A DNA stretch of 64,000 bases. It comes from Lonicera japonica. Lineage: Eukaryota; Streptophyta; Magnoliopsida; Dipsacales; Caprifoliaceae. Below the pieces are notes generated by a model that made no database searches, had not been told where the DNA came from, and saw nothing but the letters and a program-made list of their open reading frames with translations. Below are positions 12,943 to 27,100 of the stretch, in pieces (position 1 is the first letter of the stretch; each line of letters begins with the position of its first letter). The translations under genes and the position numbers were made by a program. The stretch covers positions 1 to 64,000 of the forward strand of contig JAKCWG010000460.1 in the NCBI GenBank assembly GCA_021464415.1, in the 5' to 3' direction.

Positions 12943-14205
12943 TGATAAGTGCCCAAAATTGCTATTTTAACCCACAAATAATATTTTGTTATAATATAAT
13001 TAATGCTTAAATTATAGAGGATTAATACGTATTTTGTCTTTTTGTAGGAAAGAAGAAAATTATAATAAAAAGCCTAAAATGGTGGAAGAAGTATACTGAA
13101 GATCAAAAAGAAGATAAAGAAGAAAGAATTTTCCAATTTTCCAATTCAATATTCTCTCCAAATTTGAATAAAACTCCTTATTCTCTCTCTTAATTAGAAT
13201 CCTAATTGAATTCAAAGTTGTTATTTCTTCTACAATTCTAGTTTCCTAAACCTTGTAAACTTCTATTTCTTATTCCTATATATAGACCCATTCTCTACAC
13301 CTAAAGATAGAAGAAAAATAGATAGAATATAGATATTATTAGAGAGTTCTAGAGAGAGAAAATCCTCCATATACAAGTTGCCGTGCGGCCGAAGTATTGA
13401 AGGAGAAGAAGTGGACAGCGTAAAGCCGTGCGGCACAAGCTAGTTCGAGCATCATAAACAGGGACGCTTTCTAACTTTCTAATTTTTTTATAGTTTGTAT
13501 TTAAGTACTTTAGTTTTAATTTTAACGATGAATTATTATTTTGTTTTGATGTGTTATTTATTTAATATGCTTGGCTAAACTCTCTCTCAAAGGAGAGGGA
13601 TGAAACCGCCATGGATGTAATGGGCTTAATTTAATACTAATTGATTTTCAATTATTCGTCCCGAATTAAAATATATTTTAAAATTACCATTACTATAACT
13701 TGTGTTTTCTTTCTAATACTTTAATTGTTTTTAAAATAAAGGAATGATCTCTTGTGATCACCAATTTGGGGATACAGGCGATACCTATTTTTATTTACAT
13801 TAGTTTTAAAGAAAGAATGATGGTGATTTTGAATTTGTTTATATAGTAGGGATGAATGTTAAAAATATAATTAGATACTTTTAATTTATATCCATGGTGG
13901 TGGATTCTCTTTCCTTGGGATTTCTTATTATTGATTACTTGCTTCTTGATTTAATTTAATTAGTTTAGTTAAATTTTTAGGTTCTTAGTTTAGATAATTT
14001 CAAAATCAAAATTTAAAAATTGTTTTAATTTGGTTCGCAAAATATTGGATTTCGACAAACTCTCCTAGATGTTAGCTTGGATTTGGATAGACTCCTACTT
14101 ATATGCTATACTAATTTAATTATTTTACATAAAGTAGGGTTTTTATTGCATTTAAGTGTGGAATTAAGCAATGACTAATTAATTCAAAAAATTCCATTTA
14201 AATCA
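12943..14205. mobile_element. Solo LTR, 1263 bp
   Basis: A non-satellite block interrupts a monomer exactly between GCAAAAT and ATTTCC. It starts TGATAAGTGCCCAAAATTG and ends TTTAAATCA, so the termini are TG...CA. Flanks AAAAT (12938-12942) and AAAAA (14206-14210) fit a 5-bp target-site duplication with one change. Inside are a TATA-like CTATATATAGACCC near 13277 and two GCCGTGCGGC motifs near 13383 and 13427. No internal coding region or second LTR exists, so it is a solo LTR left by LTR-LTR recombination. Family not identified; a Ty3/gypsy origin is a guess. Confidence 0.8.
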
Positions 14206-15136
14206 AAAAAATTTCCTATTTATAGTAGTCCTAAAAATTGGATTTCAAGGAAAACCAAAAAAGTAATAGAACATCTAACCGAAATAGTTTTCAGATTTTC
14301 TAACACTCGTCAAAATTAGTCGTGCTTTTTTTAATCATATACCAATATTTAAAATTAAATGTACCATTAGAAAATAAATTCAAATGGAACAAATATTTCA
14401 ACTTCATCTGCAAGTTGCATAACCTCTTTCTCTTTAGGTTTTTGTCTAGCATTATTGTAACGAATAAAAAGTTAGGGGATCGTAAATTTCGTAATATACA
14501 TATAACAATATAGAAAATAGGGTTCCGTTGGAGCATATGTTAACAACTCATTTATAAAGATATCAATTCTTTTATACATATTAAATAGGGCGTGGAGTGG
14601 TCCACAAAATAAATATCTCTTCCCAAATAAATAAATAAATAATCTTGACCGTCACATGAACACATGTGGGCCAATACAAATTCAAAGAGGGGGTCAAGAA
14701 ACGAGACCAGGTACTAATGCTTCATATTCTCGAAATTGCCAATGACATTATTAGGTGGTTATTATTTACACAAACTTTTAAAATCATGGAATTATAGAAC
14801 TAGCACAACAAGATTTGTAGGTGCCCTGATGAGTATCCTTCTATTCTGCAGTTTAAAAAAAAAAACACTTCAAGAGTTTTTTATTCTTCATGCTATCCCC
14901 ATTTCACATTAAATAGGGAAAACTAATTGAAACGCCTATTAAATGTGCTTTTGCATGGTAAAGAAATTTCCAAGCAAGCTAAACCACGTGATTTCGTCCC
15001 CATATAAGTGGTCCAACTTGTACAACTGCATTACTATGCTCGACTGTCCCTATTGTTCTAGATTGAGACTTGTGGAAATATCTTCACAAATTAAATGTTG
15101 TGTTTTTTTTTTTTCTAAATGAGATGAAATTAAGAA

Positions 15137-18100
15137 TTGTTGTATATTATAAATATATGTATGAAAGAAATAAATACTTTATTAGAGGTGGGAATATGTT
15201 TAGCATCATGCAAAATATTTCCTATTTATAGTAGTCCTAAAAATTGGATTTCAAGGAAAACCAAAAAAGTAATAGAACATCTAACCGAAACAGTTTTCAG
15301 ATTTTCTAACACTCGTCAAAATTAGTCGTGCTTTTTTTAATCATATTCCAATATTTAAAATTAAAAGTACCATTAGAAAATAAATTCAAATGGAACAAAT
15401 ATATTAACTTCATCTGCAAGTTGCATAACCACTTCCTCTTTAGGTTTTTGTGTAGCATTATTGTAACGAATAAAAAGTTAGGGGATCGTAAATGTCATAG
15501 TATACATATAAAAATATAGAAAATAGGGTTCCGTTGGAGCATATGTTAACAACTCATTTATAAAGATATCAATTCTTTTATACATCTTAAATAGGGCGTG
15601 TAGTGGTACACAAAAAAATATCTCTTCCCAAATAAATAAATAATCTTGACCGTCACATGAACACATGTGGGCCAATACAAATTCAAAGAGGGGCTCGAAA
15701 AACGAGACCAGGTACTCATGCTTCATATTCTAGAAATTGCCAATGACATTATTAGGTGGTTATTATTTACACACCACATTTATAAAGAGATCAACTCTTT
15801 TATACATATTAAATCGGGCGTGTGGTGGTACTCAAAATAAATATCTTTTCCCAAATAAATAAATAATCTTGACAGTCACATGAACACATGTGTGCCAATA
15901 CAAATTCGAAGAGGGGCTCGACAAACGAGACCAGGTACTCATGCTTCATATTCTAGAAATTGCCAATGACATTATAAAGTGGTTATTATTTACACAAATT
16001 TTAAAATCGTGGAATTATAGTTCTAGCACAATAAGATTTGTAGGTGCCATGATGCCTATCCTTCTATTCGGCACTTTAAAAAACAAAAAACACTTTAAGA
16101 TTTTTTTATTCTTCATGTTATCCCCACTTCACATTAAATAGGGAAAACTAATTGAAACGCCTATTAAATGTGCTTTTGCATGGTAAAGAAAATTCCAAGC
16201 AAGCTAAACCACGTGATTTCGTCCCCATATAAGTTGTCCAACTTGTACAACTGCATTACTATGATTGACTGTCCCTATTGTTCTAGATTGAGACTTGTGG
16301 AAATTTCTTCACAAATTAAATGTTGTGTTTTTTTTTTCTAAATGAGGTGAAATTAAGAATTGTTGTATATTATACATATATGTATTAAAGAAATAACTAC
16401 TTTATTAGAGGTGGGAATATGTTTAGCATCATGCAAAATATTTCCTATTTATAGTAGTCCGAAAAATTGGATTTCAAGGAAAACCAAAAAAGTAATTGAA
16501 CATCTAACCGAAACAGTTTTCAGATATTTAACACTCGTCAAAATTAGTCATGCTTTTTTTAATCATATTCCAATATTTAAAATTAAATGTACCATTAGAA
16601 AATAAATTCAAATGGAAAAAATATTTCAACTTCATCTGCAAGTTGCATAACCTCTTTCTCTTTAGGTTTTTGTGTAGCATTATTGTAACGAATAAAAAGT
16701 TAGGGGATCGTAAATGTCATAATATACATATAAAAATATAGAAAATAGAGTTCCGTCGGAGCATTTGTTAACAACTCATTTATAAAGATATCAATTCTTT
16801 TATACATATGAATTAGGGCGTGTGGTGGTACACAAAATAAATATCTCTTCCTAAATAAATAAATAATCTTGACCGTCACATGAACACATGTGGGCCACTA
16901 CAAATTCAAAGAGGGGGTCGAGAAACGAGACCAGGTACTAATGCTTCATATTCTCGAAATTGCCAATGACATTATTAGGTGGTTATTATTTACACAAACT
17001 TTTAAAATCATGGAATTATAGAACTAGCACAACAAGATTTGTAGGTGCCCTGATGAGTATCCTTCTATTCTGCACTTTAAAAAAAAAAACACTTCAAGAG
17101 TTTTTTATTCTTCATGCTATCCCCATTTCACATTAAATAGGGAAAACTAATTGAAACGCCTATTTAATGTGCTTTTGCATGGTAAAGAAATTTCCAAGCA
17201 AGCTAAACCACGTGATTTCGTCCCCATATAAGTGGTCCAACTTGTACAACTGCATTACTATGCTCGACTGTCCCTATTGTTCTAGATTGAGACTTGTGGA
17301 AATATCTTCACAAATTAAATGTTGTGTTTTTTTTTTTCTAAATGAGATGAAATTAAGAATTGTTGTATATTATAAATATATGTATGAAAGAAATAAATAC
17401 TTTATTAGAGGTGGGAATATGTTTAGCATCATGCAAAATATTTCCTATTTATAGTAGTCTTAAAAATTGGATTTCAAGGAAAACCAAAAAAGTAATAGAA
17501 CATCTAACCGAAACAGTTTTCAGATTTTCTAACACTCGTCAAAATTAGTCGTGCTTTTTTTAATCATATTCCAATATTTAAAATTAAAAGTACCATTAGA
17601 AAATAAATTCAAATGGAACAAATATATTAACTTCATCTGCAAGTTGCATAACCACTTCCTCTTTAGGTTTTTGTGTAGCATTATTGTAACGAACAAAAAG
17701 TTAGGGGATCGTAAATGTCGTAATATACATATAAAAATATAGAAAATAGGGTTCCGTTGGAGCATATGTTAACAACTCATTTATAAAGATATCAATTCTT
17801 TTATACATCTTAAATAGGGCGTGTAGTGGTACACAAAAATATATCTCTTCCCAAATAAATAAATAATCTTGACCGTCACATGAACACATGTGGGCCAATA
17901 CAAATTCAAAGAGGGGCTCGAAAAACGAGACCAGGTACTCATGCTTCATATTCTAGAAATTGCCAATGACATTATTAGGTGGTTATTATTTACACACCAC
18001 ATTTATAAAGAGATCAACTCTTTTATACATATTAAATCGGGCGTGTGGTCGTACTCAAAATAAATATCTTTTCCCAAATAAATAAATAATCTTGACAGTC

Positions 18101-19582
18101 ACATGAACACATGTGTGCCAATACAAATTCGAAGAGGGGCTCGACAAACGAGACCAGGTACTCATGCTTCATATTCTAGAAATTGCCAATGACATTATAA
18201 AGTGGTTATTATTTACACAAATTTTATAATCGTGGAATTATAGTTCTAGCACAATAAGATTTGTAGGTGCCATGATGCCTATCCTTCTATTCTGCACTTT
18301 AAAAAACAAAAAACACTTAAAGATTTTTTTATTCTTCATGTTATCCCCACTTCACATTAAATAGGGAAAACTAATTGAAACACCTATTAAATGTGCTTTT
18401 GCATGGTAAAGAAAATTCCAAGCAAGCTAAATCACGTGATTTCGTCCCCATATAAGTTGTCCAACTTGTACAACTGCGTTACTATGATTGACTGTCCCTA
18501 TTGTTCTAGATTGAGACTTGTGGAAATTTCTTCACAAATTAAATGTTGTGTTATTTTTTTTTCTAAATGAGGTGAAATTAAGAATTGTTGTATATTATAC
18601 ATATATGTATTAAAGAAATAACTACTTTATTAGAGGTGGGAATATGTTTAGCATCATGCAAAATATTTCCTATTTATAGTAGTCCGAAAAATTGGATTTC
18701 AAGGAAAACCAAAAAAGTAATAGAACATCTAACCGAAACAGTTTTCAGATTTTTAACACTCGTCAAAATTAGTCATGCTTTTTTTAATCATATTCCAATA
18801 TTTAAAATTAAATGTGCCATTAGAAAATTAATTCAAAGGGAACAAATATTTCAACTTCATCTGCAAGTTGCATAACCTCTTTCTCTTTAGGTTTTTGTCT
18901 AGCATTATTGTAACGAATAAAAAGTTAGGGGATCGTAAATGTCATAATATACATATAAAAATATAGAAAATAGTGTTCCGTTGGAGCATATGTTAACAAC
19001 TCATTTATAAAGATATCAATTCTTTTATACATATTAAATAGGGCGTGTGGTGGTACACAAAATAAATATCTCTTCCTAAATAAATAAATAATCTTGACCG
19101 TCACATGAACACATGTGGGCCACTACAAATTCAAAGAGGGGCTCGACAAACGAGACCAAGTACTAATGCTTCATATTCTAGAAATTGCCAATGACATTAT
19201 TAGGTGGTTATTATTTACACAAACTTTTAAAATCATGGAATTATAGTACTAGCACAACAAGATTTGTAGGTGTCATGATGAGTATCCTACTATTCTGCAG
19301 TTTAAAAAAAAACACTTTAAGAGTTTTTTATTCTTCATGCAATCCCCATTTCACATTAAATAGGGAAAACTAATTGAAACGCTTATTAAATGTGCTTTTG
19401 TATGGTAAAGAAATTTCCAAGCAAGCTAAACCACGTGATTTCGTCCCCATATAAGTTTTCCAACTTGTACAACTGCATTACTATGATCGACTGTCCCTAT
19501 TTTTCCAGATTGCGACTTGTGGAAATTCCTTTACAAATTAAATGTTGTGTTTTTTTTTTTCTATATGAGATCAAATTAAGAA
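15137..19582. repeat. Duplicated dimer of 1.22 kb + 1.0 kb satellite units
   Basis: The unit pair 15137-17359 (1223 + 1000 bp) recurs as 17360-19582 (1225 + 998 bp). Both long units carry the same private junction, ATTTACACACCACATTTATAAAG, near 15770 and 17993, and the same private states (TATTATACATATATGTATTAAAG). The ~2.2 kb dimer was therefore duplicated as a block. Confidence 0.8.
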
Positions 19583-22500
19583 TTGTTGTATATTATAAAT
19601 ATATGTATGAAAGAAATAACTACTTTATTAGAGGTGGGAATATGTTTAGCATCATGCAAAATATTTCATATTTTTAGTAGTCCTAAAAATAGAATTTCAA
19701 GGAAAACCAAAAAAGTAATAGAACATCTAACCGAAACAGTTTTCAGATTTTCTAACACTCGTCAAAATTAGTCGTGCTTTTTTTAATCATATTCCAATAT
19801 TTAAAATTAAATGTCCCATTAGAAAATTAATTCAAAGGGAACAAATATTTCAACTTCATCTGCAAGTTGCATAACCTCTTTCTCTTTAGGTTTTTGTCTA
19901 GCATTATTGTAACGAATAAAAAGTTAGGGGATCGTAAATGTCATAATATACATATAAAAATATAGAAAATAGTGTTCCGTTGGAGCATATGTTAACAACT
20001 CATTTATAAAGATATCAATTCTTTTATACATATTAAATAGGGCGTGTGGTGGTACACAAAATAAATATCTCTTCCTAAATAAATAAATAATCTTGACCGT
20101 CACATGAACACATGTGGGCCACTACAAATTCAAAGAGGGGCTCGACAAACGAGACCAAGTACTAATGCTTCATATTCTAGAAATTGCCAATGACATTATT
20201 AGGTGGTTATTATTTACACAAACTTTTAAAATCATGGAATTATAGTACTAGCACAACAAGATTTGTAAGTGCCATGATGAGTATCCTTCTATTCTGCAGT
20301 TTAAAAAAAAACACTTCAAGAGTTTTTTATTTTTCATGCTATCCCCATTTCACATTAAATAGGGAAAACTAATTGAAACGCTTATTAAATGTGCTTTTGC
20401 ATGGTAAGAAATTTCCAAGCAAGCTAAACCACGTGATTTCGTCCCCATATAAGTTTTCCAACTTGTACAACTGCATTACTATGATCGACTGTCCCTATTT
20501 TTCTAGATTGCGACTTGTGGAAATTCCTTCACAAATTAAATGTTGTGTTTTTTTTTTCTATATGAGATCAAATTAAGAATTGTTGTATATTATAAATATA
20601 TGTATGAAAGAAATAACTACTTTATTGGAGGTGGGAATATGTTTAGCATCATGCAAAATATTTCCTATTTATAGTAGTCCTAAAAATTGGATTTCAAGGA
20701 AAACCAAAAAAGTAATAGAACATCTAACCGAAACAGTTTTCAGATTTTCTAACACTCGTCAAAATTAGTCGTGCTTTTTTTAATCATATTCCAATATTTA
20801 AAATTAAATGTGCCATTAGAAAATTAATTCAAAGGGAACAAATATTTCAACTTCATCTGCAAGTTGCATAACCTCTTTCTCTTTAGGTTTTTGTCTAGCA
20901 TTATTGTAACGAATAAAAAGTTAGGGGATCGTAAATGTCATAATATACATATAAAAATATAGAAAATAGTGTTCCGTTGGAGCATATGTTAACAACTCAT
21001 TTATAAAGATATCAATTCTTTTATACATATTAAATAGGGCGTGTGGTGGTACACAAAATAAATATCTCTTCCTAAATAAATAAATAATCTTGACCGTCAC
21101 ATGAACACATGTGGGCCACTACAAATTCAAAGAGGGGCTCGACAAACGAGACCAAGTACTAATGCTTCATATTCTAGAAATTGCCAATGACATTATTAGG
21201 TGGTTATTATTTACACAAACTTTTAAAATCATGGAATTATAGTACTAGCACAACAAGATTTGTAGGTGCCATGATGAGTATCCTACTATTCTTCAGTTTA
21301 AAAAAAAAACACTTTAAGAGTTTTTTATTCTTCATGCAATCCCCATTTCACATTAAATAGGGAAAACTAATTGAAACGCTTATTAAATGTGCTTTTGTAT
21401 GGTAAAGAAATTTCCAAGCAAGCTAAACCACGTGATTTCGTCCCCATATAAGTTTTCCAACTTGTACAACTGCATTACTATGATCGACTGTCCCTATTTT
21501 TCTAGATTGCGACTTGTGGAAATTCCTTTACAAATTAAATGTTGTGTTTTTTTTTTTCTATATGAGATCAAATTAAGAATTGTTGTATATTATAAATATA
21601 TGTATGAAAGAAATAACTACTTTATTAGAGGTGGGAATATGTTTAGCATCATGCAAAATATTTCATATTTATAGTAGTCCTAAAAATAGAATTTCAAAGA
21701 AAACCAAAAAAGTAATAGAACATCTAACCGAAACAGTTTTCAGATTTTCTAACACTCGTCAAAATTAGTCGTGCTTTTTTTAATCATATTCCAATATTTA
21801 AAATTAAATGTACCATTAGAAAATTAATTCAAAGGGAACAAATATTTCAACTTCATCTGCAAGTTGCATAACCTCTTTCTCTTTAGGTTTTTGTCTAGCA
21901 TTATTGTAACGAATAAAAAGTTAGGGGATCGTAAATGTCATAATATACATATAAAAATATAGAAAATAGTGTTCCGTTGGAGCATATGTTAACAACTCAT
22001 TTATAAAGATATCAATTCTTTTATACATATTAAATAGGGCGTGTGGTGGTACACAAAATAAATATCTCTTCCTAAATAAATAAATAATCTTGACCGTCAC
22101 ATGAACACATGTGGGCCACTACAAATTCAAAGAGGGGCTCGACAAACGAGACCAAGTACTAATGCTTCATATTCTGGAAATTGCCAATGACATTATTAGG
22201 TGGTTATTATTTACACAAACTTTTAAAATCATGGAATTATAGTACTAGCACAACAAGATTTGTAAGTGCCATGATGAGTATCCTTCTATTCTGCAGTTTA
22301 AAAAAAAACACTTCAACAGTTTTTTATTTTTCATGCTATCCCCATTTCACATTAAATAGGGAAAACTAATTGAAACGCTTATTAAATGTGCTTTTGCATG
22401 GTAAGAAATTTCCAAGCAAGCTAAACCACGTGATTTCGTCCCCATATAAGTTTTCCAACTTGTACAACTGCATTACTATGATCGACTGTCCCTATTTTTC

Positions 22501-24119
22501 TAGATTGCGACTTGTGGAAATTCCTTCACAAATTAAATGTTGTGTTTTTTTTTTTCTATATGAGATCAAATTAAGAATTGTTGTATATTATAAATATATG
22601 TATGAAAGAAATAACTACTTTATTAGAGGTGGGAATATGTTTAGCATCATGCAAAATATTTCCTATTTATAGTAGTCCTAAAAATTGGATTTCAAGGAAA
22701 ACCAAAAAAGTAATAGAACATCTAACCGAAACAGTTTTCAGATTTTCTAACACTCGTCAAAATTAGTCGTGCTTTTTTTAATCATATTCCAATATTTAAA
22801 ATTAAATGTGCCATTAGAAAATTAATTCAAAGGGAACAAATATTTCAACTTCATCTGCAAGTTGCATAACCTCTTTCTCTTTAGGTTTTTGTCTAGCATT
22901 ATTGTAACGAATAAAAAGTTAGGGGATCGTAAATGTCATAATATACATATAAAAATATAGAAAATAGTGTTCCGTTGGAGCATATGTTAACAACTCATTT
23001 ATAAAGATATCAATTCTTTTATACATATTAAATAGGGCGTGTGGTGGTACACAAAATAAATATCTCTTCCTAAATAAATAAATAATCTTGACCGTCACAT
23101 GAACACATGTGGGCCACTACAAATTCAAAGAGAGGCTCGACAAACGAGACCAAGTACTAATGCTTCATATTCTAGAAATTGCCAATGACATTATTAGGTG
23201 GTTATTATTTACACAAACTTTTAAAATCATGGAATTATAGTACTAGCACAACAAGATTTGTATGTGCCATGACGAGTATCCTTCTATTCTGCAGTTCAAA
23301 AAAAAAACACTTCAAGAGTTTTTTATTCTTCATGCTATCCCCATTTCACATTAAATAGGGAAAACTAATTGAAACGCTTATTAAATGTGCTTTTGCATGG
23401 TAAAGAAATTTCCAAGCAAGCTAAACCACGTGATTTCGTCCCCATATAAGTTTTCCAACTTGTACAACTGCATTACTATGATCGACTGTCCCTATTTTTC
23501 TAGATTGCGACTTGTGGAAATTCCTTCACAAATTAAATGTTGTGTTTTTTTTTTCTAAATGAGATCAAATTAAGAATTGTTGTATATTATAAATATATGT
23601 ATGAAAGAAATAACTACTTTATTAGAGGTGGGAATATGTTTAGCATCATGCAAAATATTTCCTATTTATAGTAGTCCTAAAAATTGAATTTCAAGGAAAA
23701 CCAAAAAAGTAATAGAACATCTAACCGAAACAGTTTTCAAATTTTCTAACACTCGTCAAAATTAGTCGTGCTTTTTTTAATCATATTCCAATATTTAAAA
23801 TTAAATGTACCATTAGAAAATTAATTCAAAGGGAACAAATATTTCAACTTCATCTGCAAGTTGCATAACCTCTTTCTCTTTAGGTTTTTGTCTAGCATTA
23901 TTGTAACGAATAAAAAGTTAGGGGATCGTAAATGTCATAATATACATATAAAAATATAGAAAATAGTGTTCCGTTGGAGCATATGTTAACAACTCATTTA
24001 TAAAGATATCAATTCTTTTATACATATTAAATAGGGCGTGTGGTGGTACACAAAATAAATATCTCTTCCTAAATAAATAAATAATCTTGACCGTCACATG
24101 AACACATGTGGGCCACTAC

Positions 24120-27100
24120 AAATTCAAAGAGGGGCTCGACAAATGAGAACAAGTACTAATGCTTCATATTCTGGAAATTGCCAATGACATTATTAGGTGG
24201 TTATTATTTACACAAACTTTTAAAATCATGGAATTATAGTACTAGCACAACAAGATTTGTAAGTGCCATGATGAGTATCCTTCTATTCTGCAGTTTAAAA
24301 AAAAACACTTCAACAGTTTTTTATTTTTCATGCTATCCCCATTTCACATTAAATAGGGAAAACTAATTGAAACGCTTATTAAATGTGCTTTTGCATGGTA
24401 AGAAATTTCCAAGCAAGCTAAACCACGTGATTTCGTCCCCATATAAGTTTTCCAACTTGTACAACTGCATTACTATGATCGACTGTCCCTATTTTTCTAG
24501 ATTGCGACTTGTGGAAATTCCTTCACAAATTAAATGTTGTGTTTTTTTTTTTCTATATGAGATCAAATTAAGAATTGTTGTATATTATAAATATATGTAT
24601 GAAAGAAATAACTACTTTATTAGAGGTGGGAATATGTTTAGCATCATGAAAAATATTTCCTATTTATAGTAGTCCTAAAAATTGGATTTCAAGGAAAACC
24701 AAAAAAGTAATAGAACATCTAACCGAAACAGTTTTCAGATTTTCTAACACTCGTCAAAATTAGTCGTGCTTTTTTTAATCATATTCCAATATTTAAAATT
24801 AAATGTGCCATTAGAAAATTAATTCAAAGGGAACAAATATTTCAACTTCATCTGCAAGTTGCATAACCTCTTTCTCTTTAGGTTTTTGTCTAGCATTATT
24901 GTAACGAATAAAAAGTTAGGGGATCGTAAATGTCATAATATACATATAAAAATATAGAAAATAGTGTTCCGTTGGAGCATATGTTAACAACTCATTTATA
25001 AAGATATCAATTCTTTTATACATATTAAATAGGGCGTGTGGTGGTACACAAAATAAATATCTCTTCCTAAATAAATAAATAATCTTGACCGTCACATGAA
25101 CACATGTGGGCCACTACAAATTCAAAGAGAGGCTCGACAAACGAGACCAAGTACTAATGCTTCATATTCTAGAAATTGCCAATGACATTATTAGGTGGTT
25201 ATTATTTACACAAACTTTTAAAATCATGGAATTATAGTACTAGCACAACAAGATTTGTAAGTGCCATGACGAGTATCCTTCTATTCTGCAGTTCAAAAAA
25301 AAACACTTCAAGAGTTTTTTATTCTTCATGCTATCCCCATTTCACATTAAATAGGGAAAACTAATTGAAACGCTTATTAAATGTGCTTTTGCATGGTAAA
25401 GAAATTTCCAAGCAAGCTAAACCACGTGATTTCGTCCCCATATAAGTTTTCCAACTTGTACAACTGCATTACTATGATCGACTGTCCCTATTTTTCTAGA
25501 TTGCGACTTGTGGAAATTCCTTCACAAATTAAATGTTGTGTTTTTTTTTTCTATATGAGATCAAATTAAGAATTGTTGTATATTATAAATATATGTATGA
25601 AAGAAATAACTACTTTATTAGAGGTGGGAATATGTTTAGCATCATGCAAAATATTTCCTATTTATAGTAGTCCTAAAAATTGAATTTCAAGGAAAACCAA
25701 AAAAGTAATAGAACATCTAACCGAAACAGTTTTCAAATTTTCTAACACTCGTCAAAATTAGTCGTGCTTTTTTTAATCATATTCCAATATTTAAAATTGA
25801 ATGTACCATTAGAAAATAAATTCAAAGGGAACAAATATTTCAACTTCATCTGCAAGTTGCATAACCTCTTTCTCTTTAGGTTTTTGTCTAGCATTATTGT
25901 AACGAATAAAAAGTTAGGGGATCGTAAATGTCATAATATACATATAAAAATATAGAAAATAGTGTTCCGTTGGAGCATATGTTAACAACTCATTTATAAA
26001 GATATCAATTCTTTTATACATATTAAATAGGGCGTGTGGTGGTACACAAAATAAATATCTCTTCCTAAATAAATAAATAATCTTGACCGTCACATGAACA
26101 CATGTGGGCCACTACAAATTCAAAGAGAGGCTCGACAAACGAGACCAAGTACTAATGCTTCATATTCTAGAAATTGCCAATGACATTATTAGGTGGTTAT
26201 TATTTACACAAACTTTTAAAATCATGGAATTATAGTACTAGCACAACAAGATTTGTATGTGCCATGACGAGTATCCTTCTATTCTGCAGTTCAAAAAAAA
26301 ACACTTCAAGAGTTTTTTATTCTTCATGCTATCCCCATTTCACATTAAATAGGGAAAACTAATTGAAACGCTTATTAAATGTGCTTTTGCATGGTAAAGA
26401 AATTTCCAAGCAAGCTAAACCACGTGATTTCGTCCCCATATAAGTTTTCCAACTTGTACAACTGCATTACTATGATCGACTGTCCCTATTTTTCTAGATT
26501 GCGACTTGTGGAAATTCCTTCACAAATTAAATGTTGTGTTTTTTTTTTCTATATGAGATCAAATTAAGAATTGTTGTATATTATAAATATATGTATGAAA
26601 GAAATAACTACTTTATTAGAGGTGGGAATATGTTTAGCATCATGCAAAATATTTCCTATTTATAGTAGTCCTAAAAATTGAATTTCAAGGAAAACCAAAA
26701 AAGTAATAGAACATCTAACCGAAACAGTTTTCAAATTTTCTAACACTCGTCAAAATTAGTCGTGCTTTTTTTAATCATATTCCAATATTTAAAATTGAAT
26801 GTACCATTAGAAAATAAATTCAAAGGGAACAAATATTTCAACTTCATCTGCAAGTTGCATAACCTCTTTCTCTTTAGGTTTTTGTCTAGCATTATTGTAA
26901 CGAATAAAAAGTTAGGGGATCGTAAATGTCATAATATACATATAAAAATATAGAAAATAGTGTTCCGTTGGAGCATATGTTAACAACTCATTTATAAAGA
27001 TATCAATTCTTTTATACATATTAAATAGGGCGTGTGGTGGTACACAAAATAAATATCTCTTCCTAAATAAATAAATAATCTTGACCGTCACATGAACACA

